The translations under genes were made by a program, and so were the position numbers. 64,000 nt of DNA from Phoma sp. XZ068 (taxonomy: Eukaryota > Ascomycota > Dothideomycetes > Pleosporales > Didymellaceae): contig RBKR01000010.1 in assembly GCA_004835665.1 (NCBI GenBank), positions 992,001 through 1,056,000 of the forward strand, read 5' to 3'. This document shows, piece after piece, positions 11,579 to 21,257 of the stretch (positions are counted from its first letter, which is position 1; each line of letters starts with the position of its first letter). The notes beneath the pieces were generated by a model. That model saw only the letters and a program-made list of their open reading frames with translations, made no database searches and was not told the DNA's origin.

Positions 11579-12102
11579 GGATAAAGACAGTGAGGAGGGG
11601 GGGTAGAGGGGTGCGGTGTGTGACAGCTCTTGTGTTGCTGGACCTGGTTCCGCTGGGTGCTATACTAGAGCCCGGTGCGGTGCAGATGTTTGCTGCTTTT
11701 GTGGGGCTAGGAGAACTACCTAGGACACACCTTGGTGTAGTACTGCGTTAGTTTGGTAAAGGCTTCAAAGGCCTCTGGCTCCATTATTAGTGCTGCAGTG
11801 TACGCTAGGCCATCAGCCTGGATGGTGGTATAGGTGGTCGTAGTGGCCATCTGCTAAAGGTCACTAGGGTCTTGCGGCAAAGCGCGAGGTGCTCTGGTGT
11901 CTTGTCCTGCCTGCATGAGCAGGTGAGGTTTGCATCCTTGTGGTTGTACTTTCGGTGATACCAGGCAAAATCCCCATGTCTAGATCGAATAGAGAGTAGT
12001 CTAGCTAAGGTGGCTCTTGGTAGGTCTAGCTCTTTTGGACCGTTGCGTGGTGCATAATCCAGGTCCCAGTTTTTGTACCATTTTGAGAGCTTGGTCTTCT
12101 TG

Positions 12103-12606
12103 TCAGACCACCAGATCTGTTGTGTGTCGTAGTGTCTTGCGGGCTATTGTCTTGATGCCTGAGAGTGTAGGCAGAGCAGCTTTACCAGCTGGGGGTGATG
12201 GGTGCTGGGCTTCCAAGCTGGCAAGTCTGTCTGCTGCCTCATTTCCTTCAATGTCCAGGTGTCCAGGGGCCCATTTGATAGAAACGTCGTGTGCCTCCAT
12301 GGCGCCGTGGCACTCCAGGAAGGCCCATTGAGAGGTAGGGGGTGCGTCGCCCCTGAGGCACCATACTGCTGAGGTGCTGTCTATGCACAGCCAGATTCGG
12401 CGGGTGCGGAGCGCTGGTTGTCTTATAGTGTACTGGAGGCCTCTCCACGCTCCTACTGCTTCCGCGTCGAAGACGTGTGAGGTAGGGTGAAGTGACCCGC
12501 GTCCAGTCTGGAGTTGTTTTCCGTCCTGATACACTGCAAAGCCATAGGTGACCCGCTTTTCTCCTTCCTTTGTGTATTGCTCAGAGCCATCTGTGAAGAT
12601 AGTCAC
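12103..12606 (-). pseudogene. LINE RNase H domain fragment
   Basis: Type I RNase H fold with all four acidic positions visible: IFTDGSEQ, FDAEAVGAW, LCIDSTSAVW and GNEAADRLASLEA, preceded by SIKWAPGHLDIE (the usual WxPGH). Immediately after, a one-base frameshift ends the frame at HTTDLVV; the other frame continues with the Cys/His tail. Part of the degenerate LINE. Confidence 0.85.
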
Positions 12607-13128
12607 GTCCAGTGGTGGGAGATGGGCCCACCATCGATTGAAAGCCTTAGCTGCAGTCTTCTTGTCTATGCCGAGCGTTGGGTCAGTGCGGCAGCCAGTT
12701 GAGTAGTGAGGGGCTGTGAGTGTAGTCCTAGGGATTCTCTGGTAAAAGAGATGCCATCTGTTGGACTTTAGTCTTGACTCGCTGGGATTGTCCAGTTTTT
12801 ACGCCCCTGTTTACTATATGTACTAATGTGCGTCTAGTAAGAGGGTGGTCTGCATCTGTGGTGCGCAGATGAGTTGCGAATCTGAGTTTAGCTTCCTCTA
12901 GAGCTACTGCTGCCGATAGCAGTCCGGCGTCTCGGAAGAGTGCAGCTGTAGGGGTTGTTCTCCACGCTGGTAGGATGCCTCTTGCTGCTATAGCCAGTGT
13001 CTTGTCTATAGCAGCCATGTGCCATCCAAAGTAAGCGCTGACCTCTTGTGGCCTGCCTGGTCCCAGTGTACGTGGCAGTTTAGTGCGGCCTCTGTACCAG
13101 CATTCAGTCCCATACAGGAGTGATGGGT

Positions 13129-13283
13129 TGTTAGATAGAATGCTTAAGTGCGATAAGGTATCTTCATCGTTCCTCCTTTTTCCGTTCCCCGTCTCTTCTT
13201 GTCTGACGTGGTTTTGACCTCTCGGCTAATTCTTGGCTACAGGGCTCTGATTGGTTAACCCTCAAGAGTCCTGCCATCTGACA
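13129..13283. mobile_element. 155-bp TG...CA insertion in the LINE, with 5-bp target duplication
   Basis: The LINE reading VYPSLLYGT is interrupted exactly between two copies of TGGGT (13,124-13,128 and 13,284-13,288). The insert begins TGTTAGATAG and ends CATCTGACA; the ends are imperfect inverted repeats (8 of 10 positions). TG...CA ends plus a 5-bp duplication are the signature of an integrase-type element such as a very short solo LTR. No internal coding is possible. Confidence 0.7.
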
Positions 13284-14120
13284 TGGGTACACACAGGCAA
13301 TAGTGGCCTTGCGGAGGGAGCTGGCTGGTGGTCCATAGGTGGTCCTAGCTAGACTACGAATATGACAGGCTACCTTAGCAGCTTTTGCAGTGCGCGTGGC
13401 TACATGTCGTCTAAAAGTGAGTCTGCGGTCAAACCACACTCCTAGCCAACGCAGGGCTGGCTGGCTGTGCTCTCCACCTGGGAGGATAGGGTGGATTGTG
13501 AGCTGCTCATCTACCACACAGGGAGGGGAATAGCTGCTCCGCTGTCTGGTCAGGTGTATCATTTCCTGCTTTTCTGGAGCAAAGGTGACCTTGTTGGCCT
13601 CTCCCCATGCTCTGATCTGCCTCAGGTCTGATGCTAGGAGCTCGACGTTGTTGTCCATAGAGTGTGAGGCCCGGTATAGACATATGTCGTCTGCATACAA
13701 AAATCTCCGTTCTCTGTCCATGGATAGTAGCTCGGCTAGGTACAGTGTGTATAGGACAGGAGAGAGAGGCGAGCCTTGGGGTGTGCCACAGGCGACAGGG
13801 TAGCTAGGGGTAGTGACCTGTCCAAGGCGGACTTGAATCCTCCGGTCAGTAAGGAATGAGTCTACAAAGAGTATGGTCCTTTTTGGCCAGCCCTGTTGGC
13901 CAATCCAGTGTAGCAGGCGGTTCTTGAGGAGCGCATCAAAGGCGCCTTGAACATCTAGGGTGACCATAGTGACATGCTTTCCAAGTGCCCATGCTGCTTC
14001 AGTGTCATGGGTGAACGCTGCAGTGAGGTCTGCTGCAGAGCGCTTTGGAAGGGCACCCCCATGCTGCGGGCTGAGGATCTTGTGTGTCATGGCAGGTCCT
14101 GCGTTGGTGCTCAGCCTTCG
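13284..14120 (-). pseudogene. LINE reverse transcriptase, truncated
   Basis: RT fingers and palm: MVTLDVQGAFDAL (first catalytic Asp), then GTPQGSPLSPVLYTLYLAEL and FLYADDICLY with the YADD active site, then a thumb region with RWLGVWFDRRLTF. Catalytic residues are intact, but the 5' end is cut. The frame is broken at ..ATIACVYP by an insert, beyond which the expected continuation SLLYGTECWYRGR resumes in DNA at about 13,123 and below. The open frame reaches up to 14,279, but residues before RLRRLSTNAG are unrelated flanking sequence. Confidence 0.85.
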
Positions 14121-14327
14121 CAGGCGATCAAGAGGCTCTATCTTGAAGATGCGCAGGGAGCGTCTCGCGGCGGCATCGACACCGTGTATCGCGTCGAGAC
14201 CGCAGGCGGCAGCAAGCCCCGGACTTGCAAGGGCCAGCCATCCAGCTTCGAAGTCAGCTACGCAGCACAGTGTAAGCACAGCCGGCTTTGCGAACGCGAC
14301 ATGCTAACGCAGCAACAGACTGGATCT

Positions 14328-14858
14328 ATGGACCCAGGACATCGGGATGCTGCTCCGGTTCATCCATCCCACATTGTTCTATCCGTCCTCGGCGCGTATG
14401 TAGAGCGGATCGGTGAGGTCGGGAAGATGATCCACGCAGTCCCTGTCAGTGCGAACGACACCCTCAGAGCAGCGGGCTGCGGAAGTGACGCCGTCGCCAG
14501 CGACACGGCCAGGATCCAGCAGCTCGAGGAGAAGTGCTTGCTTCTCGAGCGCGAACACGCTCAGGCGGTCGAAGCAAGCGAACAATCGCAGCTCCAGGCG
14601 GCCGAGACCTTGCAGCTCAAATCGAGCGCCGAGGTCGAGCTTGCCATCGTCGAAGCCGAGCTGCACTCAGCCCGAAGCCTCATCCAGGATCGGCGTTGCC
14701 AGCTGGCTGCATCGTCCAGCACGGTGGAGAGGCTCACCGCGCTGAGGGCCCGCTCTGCGTGTGAGGTTGACGAGATTCTCGGGTGGCTGGAGAAGGTCAG
14801 GGCTGGACTGGCGCCAGGCCGAGTCCGCAAGCACATCGTGATTTGGTGTCCAGGTTGA
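14328..14858 (+). CDS. Hypothetical coiled-coil protein, about 176 aa
   Basis: An open frame in G/C-rich DNA with fungal-style codon use. After an N-terminal 50-residue part (MDPGHRDAAPVHPSH...) it has a long heptad-rich segment from about residue 62: ARIQQLEEKCLLLEREHAQA and onward to AEVELAIVEAELHSARSL, a clear coiled coil. No known domain. The start is uncertain: the frame is open further upstream to 13,974, and a good intron-like signal (GTAAGC at 14,272, GCTAAC branch, CAACAG at about 14,318) lies just before the ATG, so an upstream exon is possible. It abuts the truncated LINE. Confidence 0.45.
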   Translation: MDPGHRDAAPVHPSHIVLSVLGAYVERIGEVGKMIHAVPVSANDTLRAAGCGSDAVASDTARIQQLEEKCLLLEREHAQAVEASEQSQLQAAETLQLKSSAEVELAIVEAELHSARSLIQDRRCQLAASSSTVERLTALRARSACEVDEILGWLEKVRAGLAPGRVRKHIVIWCPG

Positions 14859-15014
14859 AGCCGCTGTCCATAGATAGCAGTATTTATCTCCCAAACGGAG
14901 CACGCAGCGCGTGACGGCGCTCTCCTCCTCGTGTTAGCTACGCAGGCTTCCATTCGCGAGGCGCGACCTGAGGCACGCACAGTAGAGATACCAGGTAGAT
15001 CCCACGTTCCGCGA

Positions 15015-15406
15015 TTAAGCATAGTACATCGATATGAGAGTTTGTAGGCTAGCTATGTACACCGCTTTCTTGCGCCTCCCACCGAATTCCAACCGCGACT
15101 GGAGAGCGGTCAGATGCGCACCCAAAGCGAAGTCCCAGTACAGAGCCTGCAGCTTCTCGAGCAGCGCTTCGTGTGCTGCATCGCGCAACGTTGACTTGTG
15201 AACCTGCTTGTGCAGCGCCAGGAGGTTTTGCTTGCTCGGAGCCTCGCAAAGGCGCGAAGCGACAGCGAGGGTGACGATGTGGTCTAGGCGTGGATCGGGG
15301 AGACAGAATGCGTTGGCGCTGGACTGTAGCATGCGCACTTAGTCGTTGCAGCAGACATCTGTGACCAACTCACCGCAGGCTGGATGAAAAGGAGCTGAGA
15401 CACCAT
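15015..15406 (-). CDS. Hypothetical protein, about 113 aa, 2 exons
   Basis: Convergent with the coiled-coil ORF. The proposed exon 1 (15,406-15,374) reads MVSQLLFIQPA, then a 50-nt intron (GTGAGT...GCTACAG, 15,373-15,324), then exon 2 (15,323-15,015) reading SSANAFCLPDPRLDH...ALLEKLQALYWDFALGAHL...TLISMYY. The composition is that of a normal helical protein. No domain was recognised and the function is unknown. A simpler model starts at the internal ATG at 15,338 or 15,332 without the intron. Confidence 0.45.
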
Positions 15407-15499
15407 ATTGTGGACGGCTCGTAGGGAACGTGTATAGTTGTCAGATCAAATGCTTATAATGCGATGATGTGTGTTGTGTTGATTTTCTGATATTCCTTT

Positions 15500-15603
15500 T
15501 CTAATTTGCAAATACATGCTTGTGTGGTTACACGCGAGCTTTGTGTAACCAAACCGTGCCCCATCTCGGCCTCTAGCCTCTACATCCTTATATCTGACAA
15601 TAG
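15500..15603 (-). repeat. Dispersed repeat copy, matches 59101-59210
   Basis: The reverse complement reads TTGTCAGATATAAGG...AGAGGC..GAGATGG, then GCACGGTTTGGTTACACAAA and GCTCGCG, then ACACAAGCAT. This is the same order and nearly the same sequence as 59,101-59,210 on the plus strand. Likely part of an LTR or other retroelement terminus; no coding content. Confidence 0.7.
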
Positions 15604-16056
15604 TACTGGTGCGGTGGGCTCGTACGGCAGCTCGAACAACATCTCGAACAGCAGGCTGCTACAGCACGCTCCCCAGGCCGCCTTTTCACATCTCAGTAGT
15701 TCGTAAGCAGGCATTCGCCACCGTATTGCAGCGGGCGACCATACCGCTGCGAGCCTCTCTGGACATGACTGTTCGGGTCTGCTCTGGGCCGCTTGCGCCT
15801 TGCGAATGGGCGGGTCGTCCGTGTCGCCGCAAATGGCACAGCTGGTCGAGACCGGGCGAGACCTAGAGAACGTCCATCGCTACAGTCATCGGAAGAGAGG
15901 TTCTCGTCATCTCAACACGGCATGCAGTAGTCCTCGCAACGATGCCTCCTACTGGATACTGCCAGTCATTCCCAGTGTGCTGAGCAGTAATCTTCCAAGT
16001 AGAGCGCGTCTCCGCTCAGCGCTTGCCAAGTAGTTGCGCGCCACATTCGATGTCAG
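15604..16056. other. No gene supported
   Basis: Three overlapping plus-strand frames of 66-85 aa without recognisable content. Confidence 0.4.
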
Positions 16057-16311
16057 TGTTGGTATGACTCGTATGAGAACTCTAATACTGTGGCGCATGT
16101 GATGCAAGTCTCAATAGAGTCGAAATTATCTTTTTCTTCGAGAAACCTCTTTTTCTTTCTCCAGAGCGCAACCTATTCCTTTATGTCTACGGCCTCAACT
16201 TCAGCTCTTCGGCCTGGCCGACGGTCAACCCGATCGTCTCGGTCTCACCGAAGGTATAGAGTTTCGGTCTCTCCGATCCAGATATCACCGTACTTTCTAG
16301 ACCTGCCAACA
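16057..16311 (+). mobile_element. Solo LTR, 255 bp, with 5-bp target duplication
   Basis: Starts TGTTGGTATG and ends GCCAACA, flanked on both sides by GTCAG (16,052-16,056 and 16,312-16,316). A second copy lies at 28,171-28,423. TG...CA ends and the direct repeat show a retrotransposon LTR left by LTR-LTR recombination. No internal element remains. The 115-aa plus-strand frame here is non-coding. Confidence 0.85.
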
Positions 16312-16500
16312 GTCAGCAGCGGCTCCCGTGTCGCGGTGCGGTGCTCGGACGCAAGGTCGAGGAGTGGAGCTGGTCGCAGCACCAACGGCCATACTGCAGG
16401 TACTGTAGGCGTCGTAGCCGTGGACTTGACAGATTAAGGTGGTTATGAGACGCGACACGCTAGGGATCTGCTGTCCCAGTTGCAGCCGCGATACGCAAAG

Positions 16501-18650
16501 TACCCGTGCACGGACTCGTGATGCGCATGGACGCGTGATGCGCACCCAACCACTTTTGGACCCCAGATAAAAGTGAGGCTATTGAGCCACACACAAACGC
16601 GATCATCACGAGAAAAGCTGGTGGATTAATCTATTGACTATTGCGCACATTTTGACGATCTCATTTTGTACGTAGGCTTGGTGTAGCGACCGCTCTTGGT
16701 CTTGACAGGTGGTGGTGGTGGGGACGGCTTATGAGCAACCTGCCGACTGCGCACACCACCACGACCACGACGCTTCGTTACTTTTGACTGCAATTGCTGT
16801 GAGGCCTTGCCTGTAGCCTGTTTAGGCAATTGGATACTTTTTCCAGCGTCGCGAAGCGCTTTTGCAGCTGCTCTGGCTGCCTTGCGAGCGTCGATTTGAG
16901 CGCGCTCTTCAGCACGCTTCTGAGCGCGCTCTTCTGCTACCCTCTCTCTCTCTGCACGCTTCTGCTCTTGCTCTTTGACCTTAAGCAGCTTATTTTGGTG
17001 TTGAATTCCACGCCTGGTAGTCTTAGCAGCGTCTTCTTCTAATTTCCGCTGCTCAATTGCCTTAAGCTCTTGTTCAGCTCGCTCTTTCGCACTTGGACTG
17101 TACAAAACAGCTCCACCTTGCACGTTAGGGTCAGTAGGTTGCAAAGGCAGTACTTTCTTCTTCTTCCTCTTCTTCTTATTAATTGATAAGGCCTCTTCAA
17201 GGCCCTCTACCTTGTGCTTATATAGCTCTAATTGCACATGGAGTTGGTGGAAGGCCTGGTCAACTGCTGCAGCGGTACCAGGTTGATCACTTGCCCGCTC
17301 ACGCCTTAACAGCCTCTGCGTCTTCAAATAACTAGGTGAACTAGGTGCTGGCTGAAGCTTTGATGGCTCTGGAGTCGTGCTAGGTGACTGAGGTGGTGGT
17401 GTTTTGAACCGATCGAGTATAACGTCAGCGTTGGGTGGGTAGATTCCAGTGCACTCAAAGGCTCGCTTGACCAACGCTTCAGTGAAGGTACTCTTCCAGG
17501 CCGCCCAGAAAATAGAGAAGAAGTCGCTCTGATTGACTGGGCACCAGCCTAGTGTGGTGTGGTTGCGACGAAGGAGCTCTTTGGAGTAGTTTGACGCCAG
17601 CGATTTGAAGCACACCACATCGAGCGGCTGAAGCGTGTGGGTAGCGTGCGGAGGGAAGATAAGCAGCAGAATCCTGTGGTTATGAGCGTAATCGATGAAG
17701 GCCTTCGTCACGTGGCTGCCGTGCCCGTCAAGGATAAGTAACCTGTACTTCCCCCGAGCCTTGACCTTAGTATAGCGATCAAACACCTGTTGCAACCACG
17801 CCAAACCCAAATCGTCGTTCGTCCATCCATTATGTGAGACGCCGAAGTGGATAGAGTGCTTATCGGCATCGATTTCGCGTACCCAGCTTTGCTGTACCGT
17901 GAGTGATGGTGAAGGAAATATGACTGCTGGAGGTAAGGTTGACCCATCGCCACATATTGATGCCAGCACCGTCACCCATTTTCTGTTGCCGTCGTGCGAT
18001 GACTGCTTATACTGCTTAAGCCCATAGAGCTCCTTATCAAAGATTCTGACGCTCTTTCCAATCACTCCAATCATGAAGCCCTTCTCATCCATGTTGTACG
18101 TGTTCTCCGCCTCTACCTCATGCTCGTCGATTTTACCGTGCAAAAGAGTGAAGTACAGGCGGTACTTCTCACTAGAATCAGCCTCGTGGCGGCTGGTTTC
18201 CATAGGTGTTGTCCAGGCCGTAATAAGCGTGTCGTGGTTGCGATGAAGGAAGCGCGTCACCCATCGATCGCTTGGCGCCCAAGCACACAAGGGAGTGACT
18301 ATATTTAAAATCATCTGCCTTGTAGGCATTAAGTGTCTCTCTGTGAGTCCTCTGATGTACTGTACAACCTCTACCTCATCGCGTGGGTGTAGCAGTCGTT
18401 GGGAAGATGCCTTGGTTGCATGGCTGACGACTTCACCACGGTGTTGACGCGTCAACGTTGAGCGACAACAACTGTGTTTTTTAGAAAGAGCTGTATATGA
18501 AAAATGTTCTCCAGGCTTCAAACTATCTAGCTCTTCAAGGGCTTCCTCTAACGGCATCGTGGTGTTGAGGTATGGGGGTGCAAACGACGCGTCAAAAGTT
18601 GGTGGGGTGCGCATCACGCGTCCATGCGCATCACGAGTCCGTGCACGGTA
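16501..18650 (-). mobile_element. Pogo-like DNA transposon 1 (about 2.15 kb)
   Basis: Flanked by TA dinucleotides (16,501-16,502 and 18,649-18,650). Long TIRs: left CCCGTGCACGGACTCGTGAT..., right the inverse, sharing about 45-60 bp and containing two close copies of CGTGATGCGCA. Codes for one transposase on the minus strand. Its right-hand TA is also the left-hand TA of the next element. Confidence 0.8.
16638..18557 (-). CDS. Pogo-like (DDE_1) transposase, about 639 aa, intact frame
   Basis: Cut-and-paste transposase. The ATG at 18,557 (MPLEEALEELDSLKPGEHFSY) is preferred because upstream codons (open to 18,755) lie across the TIR. An HTH (ALSKKHSCCRSTLTRQHRG) and a CENP-B-type helix region (LTERHLMPTRQMI...WVTRFLHRN) are followed by the catalytic domain: YNMDEKGFMIG, LLILDGHGSH and HTLQPLDVVCF supply the three acidic residues. 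The C-terminal third is a long Lys/Arg/Glu-rich coiled coil and a basic tail (KKKRKKKK; GGVRSRQ), unusual for the family in length and probably for DNA or nuclear targeting. No internal stop is seen. Confidence 0.85.
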   Translation of the reverse strand: MPLEEALEELDSLKPGEHFSYTALSKKHSCCRSTLTRQHRGEVVSHATKASSQRLLHPRDEVEVVQYIRGLTERHLMPTRQMILNIVTPLCAWAPSDRWVTRFLHRNHDTLITAWTTPMETSRHEADSSEKYRLYFTLLHGKIDEHEVEAENTYNMDEKGFMIGVIGKSVRIFDKELYGLKQYKQSSHDGNRKWVTVLASICGDGSTLPPAVIFPSPSLTVQQSWVREIDADKHSIHFGVSHNGWTNDDLGLAWLQQVFDRYTKVKARGKYRLLILDGHGSHVTKAFIDYAHNHRILLLIFPPHATHTLQPLDVVCFKSLASNYSKELLRRNHTTLGWCPVNQSDFFSIFWAAWKSTFTEALVKRAFECTGIYPPNADVILDRFKTPPPQSPSTTPEPSKLQPAPSSPSYLKTQRLLRRERASDQPGTAAAVDQAFHQLHVQLELYKHKVEGLEEALSINKKKRKKKKVLPLQPTDPNVQGGAVLYSPSAKERAEQELKAIEQRKLEEDAAKTTRRGIQHQNKLLKVKEQEQKRAERERVAEERAQKRAEERAQIDARKAARAAAKALRDAGKSIQLPKQATGKASQQLQSKVTKRRGRGGVRSRQVAHKPSPPPPPVKTKSGRYTKPTYKMRSSKCAQ

Positions 18651-20788
18651 CCGTGTCCGTGCGCGTAGTGCGCTTTCCGCGTAATGCGCATCACAAGCCT
18701 CATACAGGCCGCCCAAAAATGAAGCTGTAGAGCCACACACAATTGCTATTGCCACTAGATCCTATGGTGGAGTACTCTATAGACCTATGCGACAAATGTT
18801 TGCTATATATATCGGGCCGGAAGAGTGATTTTTCGGCCACGGGCGTTGTGTTTAGCTGGAGGAGCCAGGGGCTCCTCATGCGCTGCACCACCACTTTGCA
18901 CACCCACAGTACTACTTTTCTGCTTCTTTTCTTGGTGCTGCAGCTTGTAAGGCTGTTCGCTTACCTTTTTGAGATAATTGTGATGCTTTTCACGGTCTTT
19001 CTCCTTCTTCTTACGCTGTCGCTCTGCCTTGCGTGCGTTGATCTGACGGCGCTCTTCTGCCTTCCTGTCATCACTCCCCTTCTTCTCTCTCTCTCTCTCT
19101 CTCGCTTCTCCGCCTTCTGAGCGTCAAGCTTTTGCTTGAGCTTGCGAGTAGATTCACGAAGCTCAGCTGCGTCAGCTTTTCTGATCTCCTCCGCCTTCTC
19201 TGCCTCATCTGCTTCATCTAGAAGTTGCTGGGCCTTGTTGACGCGTGAAGGAGACCACCACTGAGTCTCTCCATCCCAGTCTTGCCTCTGAATTAGTGGC
19301 AAAGCTCGGCTCTTCTTACTGCTCTTCTTCTGCTTGCGTTAGGGCTTGCTCTAACCCCTTATTCTCCATTGTAAGTAGCTGGTTTTGGATGTGGAGATGG
19401 TGAAGGGTATCACTTACCCTCACTGAATCTTCTGCATACTTATCCTTCACAGCACGCTGCAGAGCCCTGTCAGCAAGCCGCCAGTCAGGGCCCTCGTACG
19501 GCTGAGGAGGCGGAGTAACTGGTGGAGGCTCAGGTGACTTGGGAGCAAACTTGCTGAGTATAACGTTGGGGTCCCATGGGCTCAATCCAGGAGACTTAAA
19601 GGCGCTGTGGACAAGCTTCTCAGTGAAGGTCTTCACCCAGGCAGCCCAGAAAAGGCGGAAGAAGTCACCTTTCTTCATTGGGACAAGGCCTTGGCTCTTG
19701 TGAAGGTGATCTGTGAGCTCATCGCTGTAGTTTTGAGCCAGAGGCTTAAAGCAGACTACGTCTAGCGGCTGCAGAGTATGAGTACTGTGAGGCGGGTACA
19801 CAGCTAGCATTATCTTGTTGGCATCGCAGAAGGAGATGAAAGCCATCGTCAGGTGACTCCCATGGCCATCTACAATAAGAAGGCGGTACTTTCTCCTTGC
19901 TTTGCTCTTGGTGAAGCGATTGAACACCTGCTTGAGCCAGCCAAGTCCTGCTGGTTCGTTTGACCAGCCAGAAGGAGAAAAAGTAGTGAACACTGAGTGT
20001 TCCTCTACCTCCACATCGTCCACCCAGCTTGATTGGATGTTCTGAGTCTCAGCCGCATATATAAGACTTGGCGGGAGGACTGTACCGTCGGCGCAGATGC
20101 AAGAAAGGAGTGTTATCCACTCACGATTGCCATCTTGGAGTGACTGCTGAGTGTGCTTTTGCTTGTATAATTCCTTGTCAAAGATCCTCTTGCTCCTGCC
20201 AATCTTCCCAATCGCGAAGCCCTTCTCATCCATATTGTAAGTATGACGCGTCTCCATGTGATGTTCCTTCATTTTTTGGTCCATAAGATCGAAGTATTGC
20301 TCATACTTTCGCCAAGAATCAGCGTTGTGACGCTCTCTATCCATACCGGTTGCCCACTGAGAGGTGAGTCGGTCGGGGTGACGATTGAGGAAGCGCGTAA
20401 CCCAGGAATAAGAGACCTCCACACCAGCTATCTCATGCGCGAAATTCCTGATCATTGTTCTTGTAGGTGGCAGATGACGTACAGTAAGTCCTTCTATATA
20501 AGTAACAAGCTCATCCTCTTGTTGTGGCGTGAGCTTCTGTTGTGCAATGATCTCTTTATGAGACACGGTTTTTCCCTCTGCGCGGCGCGTTAAAATTGAC
20601 CGCCACACACCATGTTTATCCGCCAAATGCTGAACAGGAATTGCTTTGCCAGGGTTAGTTACACGTCTCTCTTCAAGGGCTTCTTTTAAAGTCATTGTGG
20701 CGTTGAGTAATTGTACTGCAAAGATGAGATGGTTGGGTGGTTGGAATGCGCATCACGCGAAAAGCGCATCTCGCGCACGGACACGGTA
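18649..20788 (-). mobile_element. Pogo-like DNA transposon 2 (about 2.14 kb)
   Basis: TIRs start TACCGTGTCCGTGCGCG on both ends (the right end reads as the inverse near 20,737-20,788) and include two GCGTRRTGCGC-like copies. TA lies at 18,649-18,650 and at 20,787-20,788. Same broad family as element 1 but diverged in sequence. Encodes a frameshifted transposase. It lies head to tail with element 1, sharing one TA. Confidence 0.75.
18961..20695 (-). pseudogene. Pogo-like transposase with C-terminal frameshifts
   Basis: The main frame (20,695-19,316, 459 aa) holds the HTH (LADKHGVWRSILTRRAEGK), helix region and full DDE core (YNMDEKGFAIG, LLIVDGHGSH, HTLQPLDVVCF). It stops at ..LTQAEEEQ*, and the remaining tail (KKSRALPLIQRQDWDGETQ and a charged coiled coil) continues in another frame to about 19,080, where a second shift falls in a CT/GA-rich simple repeat. 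By comparison with element 1, the intact protein would be longer. The core may still be made as a C-terminally shortened protein. Confidence 0.8.
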
Positions 20789-20795
20789 CCGTAGC

Positions 20796-21257
20796 TTACC
20801 GGTACTGTATGCCGTACTTTGCCTTACCATTCCGTACAAGGTCAAACCAGGGCCCAATAACCCCTGGCTCGCTGCACAAGGCTCTCTGGCGATCACGCTG
20901 TTGAGTCAATTGAGACTTGAGCTCGCCTTCGTGTTTGACGAAGTTTGAAGCCCATCTTGGGCGAACAGGCCTCTCATCACGCGCAGCACGTAGTTGATTG
21001 GCCATATCTTCCACAGAACGCAGTGTTGGCGCAAATCCTTGTGCATCTAGCTTCTTGATATATTGTACAAGGGCCTCCTCTCCAGTCTCTTGAAGGTTCG
21101 ATGATTAGGGATGAGTATCGCGTTGTGACGTCTTCCCGACGCGTCGGCGGACAACTGTCCTTCGAGACACGTTGTAGACAGCAGCAGCGCGTCACACGCT
21201 TAGTTTCTGAGGCGATTTGATTGCTTTAATAGCTAGGCTAATTCTCTCTTTTGAGAG
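20796..21257 (-). mobile_element. Pogo-like transposase N-terminal remnant with stops
   Basis: The minus-strand frame reads ISLAIKAIKSPQKLSV-stop-RAAAVYNVSRRTVVRR, then a second stop, then EALVQYIKKLDAQGFAP, SVEDMANQLR..., RWASNFVKHEGELKSQ and PWFDLVRNGKAKYGI, the typical HTH/CENP-B half of a Fot1-like transposase. It ends abruptly at about 20,796, a few bases before the TIR of element 2, so element 2 or a deletion removed the catalytic half. The first stop is TGA where CGA (Arg) is expected. Confidence 0.75.

Larger units (their letters stand above)
11680..14120 (-). mobile_element. 5'-truncated, degenerate LINE (non-LTR retrotransposon) with RT and RNase H
   Basis: Read on the minus strand the order is reverse transcriptase, linker, RNase H, and a C-terminal Cys/His motif. 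The last encodes HGDFAWYHRKYNHKD and then CSCRQ...HLALC near 11,880-11,960. This order is typical of fungal Tad/I-like LINE ORF2. The 5' part (endonuclease and ORF1) is missing and similarity stops near 14,120, as expected from 5' truncation. Frameshifts occur near 12,110 (before QQIWWSDKK), near 12,730 (between the linker and RIPRTTLTAP) and at the 155-bp insertion at 13,129-13,283. The element cannot be autonomous. Confidence 0.85.

Noticed and set aside
13974..14327. Upstream extension of the coiled-coil ORF over the LINE border
   Set aside because: The first part is antisense to the LINE reverse transcriptase, so it is not ancestral coding sequence.
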